Below, piece by piece: positions 60,843 through 64,000 of a stretch of DNA of 64,000 nt (its first letter is position 1; each line of letters begins with the position of its first letter). A program made the position numbers and the translations under genes. Under the pieces are notes generated by a model. The model was given only the letters and a program-made list of their open reading frames with translations, was not told the DNA's origin and did not search any database. Source of the stretch: Clostridia bacterium UC5.1-1D2 (GTDB lineage: Bacteria > Bacillota > Clostridia > Lachnospirales > Lachnospiraceae); contig BBZN01000012.1 in the NCBI GenBank assembly GCA_001304855.1, positions 1 to 64,000 on the forward strand. Direction: 5' to 3'.

Positions 60843-61437
60843 TGGAAGAACTGGCGGATAAACTTGCCCGTTATATTGTAAAAATGGGAGTTATCGGAAA
60901 AGAAGATTATGAAATATACCGTTACGGATTGCTAATCGGTTTGGAGATGACTTTATGTATGGCTATATGTTCTATTATAGCCATATATTTAAAGTCATTT
61001 TTAGAATTTGTTGTTCTGATAGCGGCTTTTTTTTACTTCGGGCCTACGTGGGTGGTATACACTTGAAACATTTTTGGGCTTGTCTTCTTTGTTCCTGTCT
61101 GGTAATTACATCCCTTCTGATTTCCGCCCGTTGGTTTTATGTGGATTTTCCCACAGCTATAACAGTGACAATTGCCGTCCTTTTTGCTGTCAATTGTCTG
61201 GCGCCATTGGCTACCAGGGAGAGTGTAAATGATCGGGAGGAGGCCGTTTATTTCGCAAAGCAGCGAAAACGAATATTTATTCTGCTCATTATAGCCGAGT
61301 TAATATTTATGATATTGGATTTTAAACAGTTGTGGTCACTGATAATGTACACAGTTTTGATTGTTTTGGCATCGATGATATTAGGAATCGTTCACTGTGT
61401 GTTTGTTAGGAATTTTGTTCCTCCCGGAAGGGACTGA
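60842..61437 (+). CDS. agrB: Accessory gene regulator B, peptide-processing membrane protease (frameshifted)
   Basis: About 198 residues, with four to six membrane helices. The AgrB catalytic His is in AYVGGIHLKHFWACLL (RxxxGGxHxK motif), and the Cys expected some 70 residues later is in VNCLAP. A lost C near 61038 splits the frame just before the catalytic His. It matures and exports the AgrD peptide. Last gene of the A-C-D-B operon. Confidence 0.85.
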
Positions 61438-61449
61438 CTGCATGGAAGT

Positions 61450-61489
61450 AGAAGGGGCCGTGGTACGAATCTGTGCCAAAGCCCCTTCT
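61450..61489 (+). terminator. Terminator-like hairpin after agrB
   Basis: AGAAGGGGC pairs with GCCCCTTCT around 22 bases that can partly pair (GGTAC/GTGCC). The T-run is poor. 61490-61658 shows no gene. Confidence 0.55.
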
Positions 61490-61658
61490 TGACAGAGCAT
61501 AGCTATCCGTCTAAAAATGTTACTTTAAATGAATATAATAGGTTATTACACCTTGTAGCGCAGCAGGAATGTGAGCTTCATTTAGGCTGAATCTTCCACA
61601 CGCAAACAGATCTGAATATATCGAGTTTTATACGCTTCTGTTTAAACCTTTTAGACTG

Positions 61659-62560
61659 CTAAAGTGTGTGTTCTTTTAAGACATTACCTTTTCTGAACTG
61701 TGCTTTTACTAGATAAACTCCCGCCATAACAACTAAAATACCAAATACTTCGACTGGGGAGACGGTTTCCGAAAAAAGTAAAAATGAGTAAACGGATGCA
61801 ATTGCAGGCTGGGTTAAGCAAATAATTGCCGACAGGTTAACATTTATTCTGCCCTGGCAGTGGGCTAACAAATTATGACCGATTACCTGCAGACAAAGGG
61901 TTAAGCCTAAAAGAGGCCATAGCTCATTTATACCATGGGGAACCTGGATTCCCTCAACAAAAAATGCGGAAATTAACAGAGTCAGTGCACTTCCAAATCC
62001 ACTTATGAACATAATTACGCTGCTTTGAATCCGGTCACGGAGCCGATAGGAAATTAATAAAAAGCCCGCATAAAAAAAAGAGGCGCATAATGCAAAGAAA
62101 TCTCCCAGATAGTTTGAAGGATTGGGACTTGCTTTTCCTCCTAAAAGAATAAAAATACCTGCAAAGGTTATTATCATACCTGTAAAGAAAAATTTAGGTA
62201 TTTTTTCTTTGAAAAAGAAAAATAAGAAACAGGGGTAACTGTAAAAGGGGTCAAATTTGTCAGCAGGTTAGCGTTGGCAACTGATGTGTAGCTAAAGGAA
62301 AGGTTCCAAAGAGCCACATCCCCGGCCAGAAAACAACCGGCCAGAAACAAAATTAATACATCTTTTTTAGATATATTTTTTAAATTTTTATATGCCAGAG
62401 GAAGCAGCAGCGGCAGTGAAAACAGTACCCGGTAGAATCCAGTATTTATTGGTGACAGGGCGCTGATTTTTATAAAAATACCGCCGGTTGCCAGGAAAGC
62501 CACAGCAATAAGTTCAAGCATTATATCACTGGTTTCATTCTTTCTTTCATTAATTTTCAT
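61659..62560 (-). CDS. EamA/DMT-family transporter (frameshifted)
   Basis: About 300 residues with ten membrane helices in two EamA halves (LIAVAFLATGGIFIKISAL; FFALCASFFYAGFLLISYRL). These export metabolites or amino acids. One T appears lost near 62215. It is 31 bases downstream of the HD-hydrolase gene on the same strand, so they probably share a promoter. Substrate unknown; control by the divergent MocR-type regulator is likely by context. Confidence 0.82.
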
Positions 62561-62591
62561 TTTATCCCTTTCTAAGAAAAGTGGCTATGTA

Positions 62592-63178
62592 TTATAATAA
62601 ATTTTCTAACTGTGCCTTCAGGTTATCCTCGCAGACACCCATCGCCTGTAGGGTACGTTCCAATAATTCATCTAACTCCCAGCCAAGTATTTGCGCTCCC
62701 CGACGTATTACATTCCTTGAGCATCCGGAGGCAAAGGTTTTGTCTTTGAATTTTTTTTTCAAACTTGAAACCTTCATATCAGAGCAGCTTTTGGAAGGGC
62801 GCAATTTGGCGGCAGCGCCGATTAAACCTGAAAGCTCATCTGTGGCATACAGGATCTTTTCCATCTCATGTTCCGGAACAATATCGCAACAGATCCCATA
62901 GCCATGGGAGCACACCGCATGAATTAATTCATCGCTGCAATGAGCGTTACTCATCAATTCCGCAGCTTTTTGCAATGGCTCTCCGGAAAACATTCGTAAT
63001 CAATATCATGGAGAAGTCCGGCCAACCCCCAGAAATCCACATCCTCATTATGTCCTAATTTTATCGCAAAATAGCGCATTACCGCTTCCATAGTTAAAGC
63101 ATGGGACAGATGAAATGCCTCTTTGTTATACTGCTTTAAAAGAATTAGCGCTTCTTCACGTGTCAAACCTGACTGCAT
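62592..63178 (-). CDS. HD-domain phosphohydrolase (frameshifted)
   Basis: About 195 residues. The HD motif is in [18 protein letters not shown] and further His in [34 protein letters not shown] region supports the family of small HDIG hydrolases. One A appears lost near 62975 (HCKKAAELM junction). The specific nucleotide substrate is unknown. ATG 63178 lies just after AGGAGAGG on the minus strand. Confidence 0.82.
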
Positions 63179-63218
63179 AAGTTTCTCCTCTCCTGTTTCT
63201 TATATTTTTATTGTATGA

Positions 63219-63278
63219 TATAATAAGAATGGCACTGATAAAAGTACCACTAAAGAGAAAAAATATGGTGCCACTATT
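63219..63278. promoter_or_regulatory. Divergent promoter/operator region for HD-EamA and the MocR gene
   Basis: TATAAT (63219-63224) is followed by GGCACTGAT (63231), GTACCACTAAA (63244) and GTGCCACTATT (63268), three similar units such as MocR-type proteins often bind as spaced repeats. Confidence 0.4.
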
Positions 63279-63289
63279 TGGGAGGACAT

Positions 63290-64000
63290 ATGATTTATAT
63301 AAGCAGAGAAAGTAAAGAACCGCTGTATATGCAGGTTTATGCACAGATAAAGAACGAAATTCTTAAGGGGACACTGAAAGAAGGAGATATTTTGACAGGA
63401 AGCAGAGGGTTGGCTAAGATATTAAATATCAGCCGGAATACGGTTGACAATGCATATGGCCAATTGCTGGCTGAGGGGTATATTATATCTAAAAAGGGAT
63501 AGGTTATATTGTGGTGAAATTGCTGGAAGCAGATACAGGCAGGTTGAACAGAAGCGTGCATAATATAATTGAAACAGGGCAAGAGAAGAACGAGATAAGA
63601 GATGGGATCCTCTATGACCTTACCAACAGCAGCTATACGAGCGACCTTTTTCCAAAGAGGATGTGGAAGCGTTATACATTGGAAGCCCTGGAACTGCTGG
63701 AACAGGAAGAAAGGATATCGGTATATCAGAATAAACAGGGTGAAGGGTTCTGCGCAGAAATCTCTTATCATATCTGGAACGAATTCGGGGAGTTAACTGT
63801 ACTGAAAATCAAATCATCATCACCTGTGGAATGCAGCAGGCTCTGGAATATGCATGTAAATTGTTATCAGCAGAGAATAAGATAATACTGGTAGAGGAAC
63901 CAGGTTTTAACAAAGCAATGGCCGTTTTCAAAAATAATGGTTTGGATATACATACAGTACCTGTGGACGACAAGGGGGTTGTTGTTTCAGAATTACCCGA
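63290..64000 (+). CDS. MocR/PdxR-type GntR regulator with aminotransferase-like domain (partial, frameshifted)
   Basis: It begins at ATG 63290 (GGGAGGAC upstream) with the GntR winged helix (IYISRESKEPLYMQVYAQIK, SRGLAKILNISRNTVDNAYG). After a linker it runs into a fold-type-I aminotransferase-like domain, where one reads IIITCGMQQALEYACKLLS and VEEPGFNKAMAVF. Frame changes occur near 63500 and 63745. It runs past the window end. Such regulators bind pyridoxal phosphate. Confidence 0.8.

Noticed and set aside
1-64000. CRISPR arrays, tRNA and rRNA genes
   Set aside because: No regularly spaced direct repeats with unique spacers and no tRNA-like cloverleaf or rRNA sequence were noticed; the only tandem arrays are coding His-rich repeats.

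Overview
The window looks like the chromosome of a Gram-positive gut-type Clostridium of the Lachnospiraceae (Enterocloster/Lachnoclostridium-like). Reasons: a sporulation-type sigma factor, the dprA-topA-codY-rpsB-tsf order, AggAGG-type ribosome sites, a ZTP riboswitch in front of a split PurO/PurH purine pair, LytTR/Agr quorum sensing and YesMN-type regulators. No rRNA, tRNA, CRISPR array or intact transposase was seen. Many genes, including essential ones (topA, rpsB, galE, pyrB), are broken by single-base indels in short homopolymers. Correcting them restores family-typical lengths, so I read most as consensus errors and give each such gene as one CDS.

Layout. 0-8 kb: pyrB-pyrI (minus), an ABC ATPase / extracellular COG1361-like protein / MacB-like permease operon, then ZTP riboswitch, purO and purH. 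8-16.5 kb: two divergent chemoreceptors, a MATE exporter, an LtaS-type phosphoglycerol transferase and a sigma-K-like factor. 16.4-18.3 kb: a decayed 1.9-kb insertion between two copies of the sigma gene 3' end, holding hsdS, MNT/HEPN and AlbA_2-like remains. 18.5-30 kb: galE, a radical-SAM/DUF4130 pair, comM, dprA, topA, codY, rpsB, tsf.

30-40.3 kb: an accessory island lying between two copies of a dispersed hairpin repeat. It starts with scrambled Ada/Ogt/methyltransferase pieces and continues as an array of more than a dozen small soluble genes resembling polymorphic-toxin immunity genes, with no toxin. 40.5-43.6 kb: a YesM/YesN two-component pair.

44.2-57.9 kb: the most unusual locus. 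A His-rich exported peptide, Mrp/Mbh-type subunits E, F, G, MbhD, a His-rich MbhE-MnhB fusion, C and five successive MrpD/NuoL-like proton-channel subunits are followed by a DUF1576 membrane protein and a beta-carbonic anhydrase. I infer a large cation/proton (possibly bicarbonate-linked) membrane complex. 58.5-61.4 kb: a complete agr system in the order A-C-D-B. 61.6-64 kb: an EamA transporter and HD hydrolase divergent from a MocR-type regulator that runs off the window.
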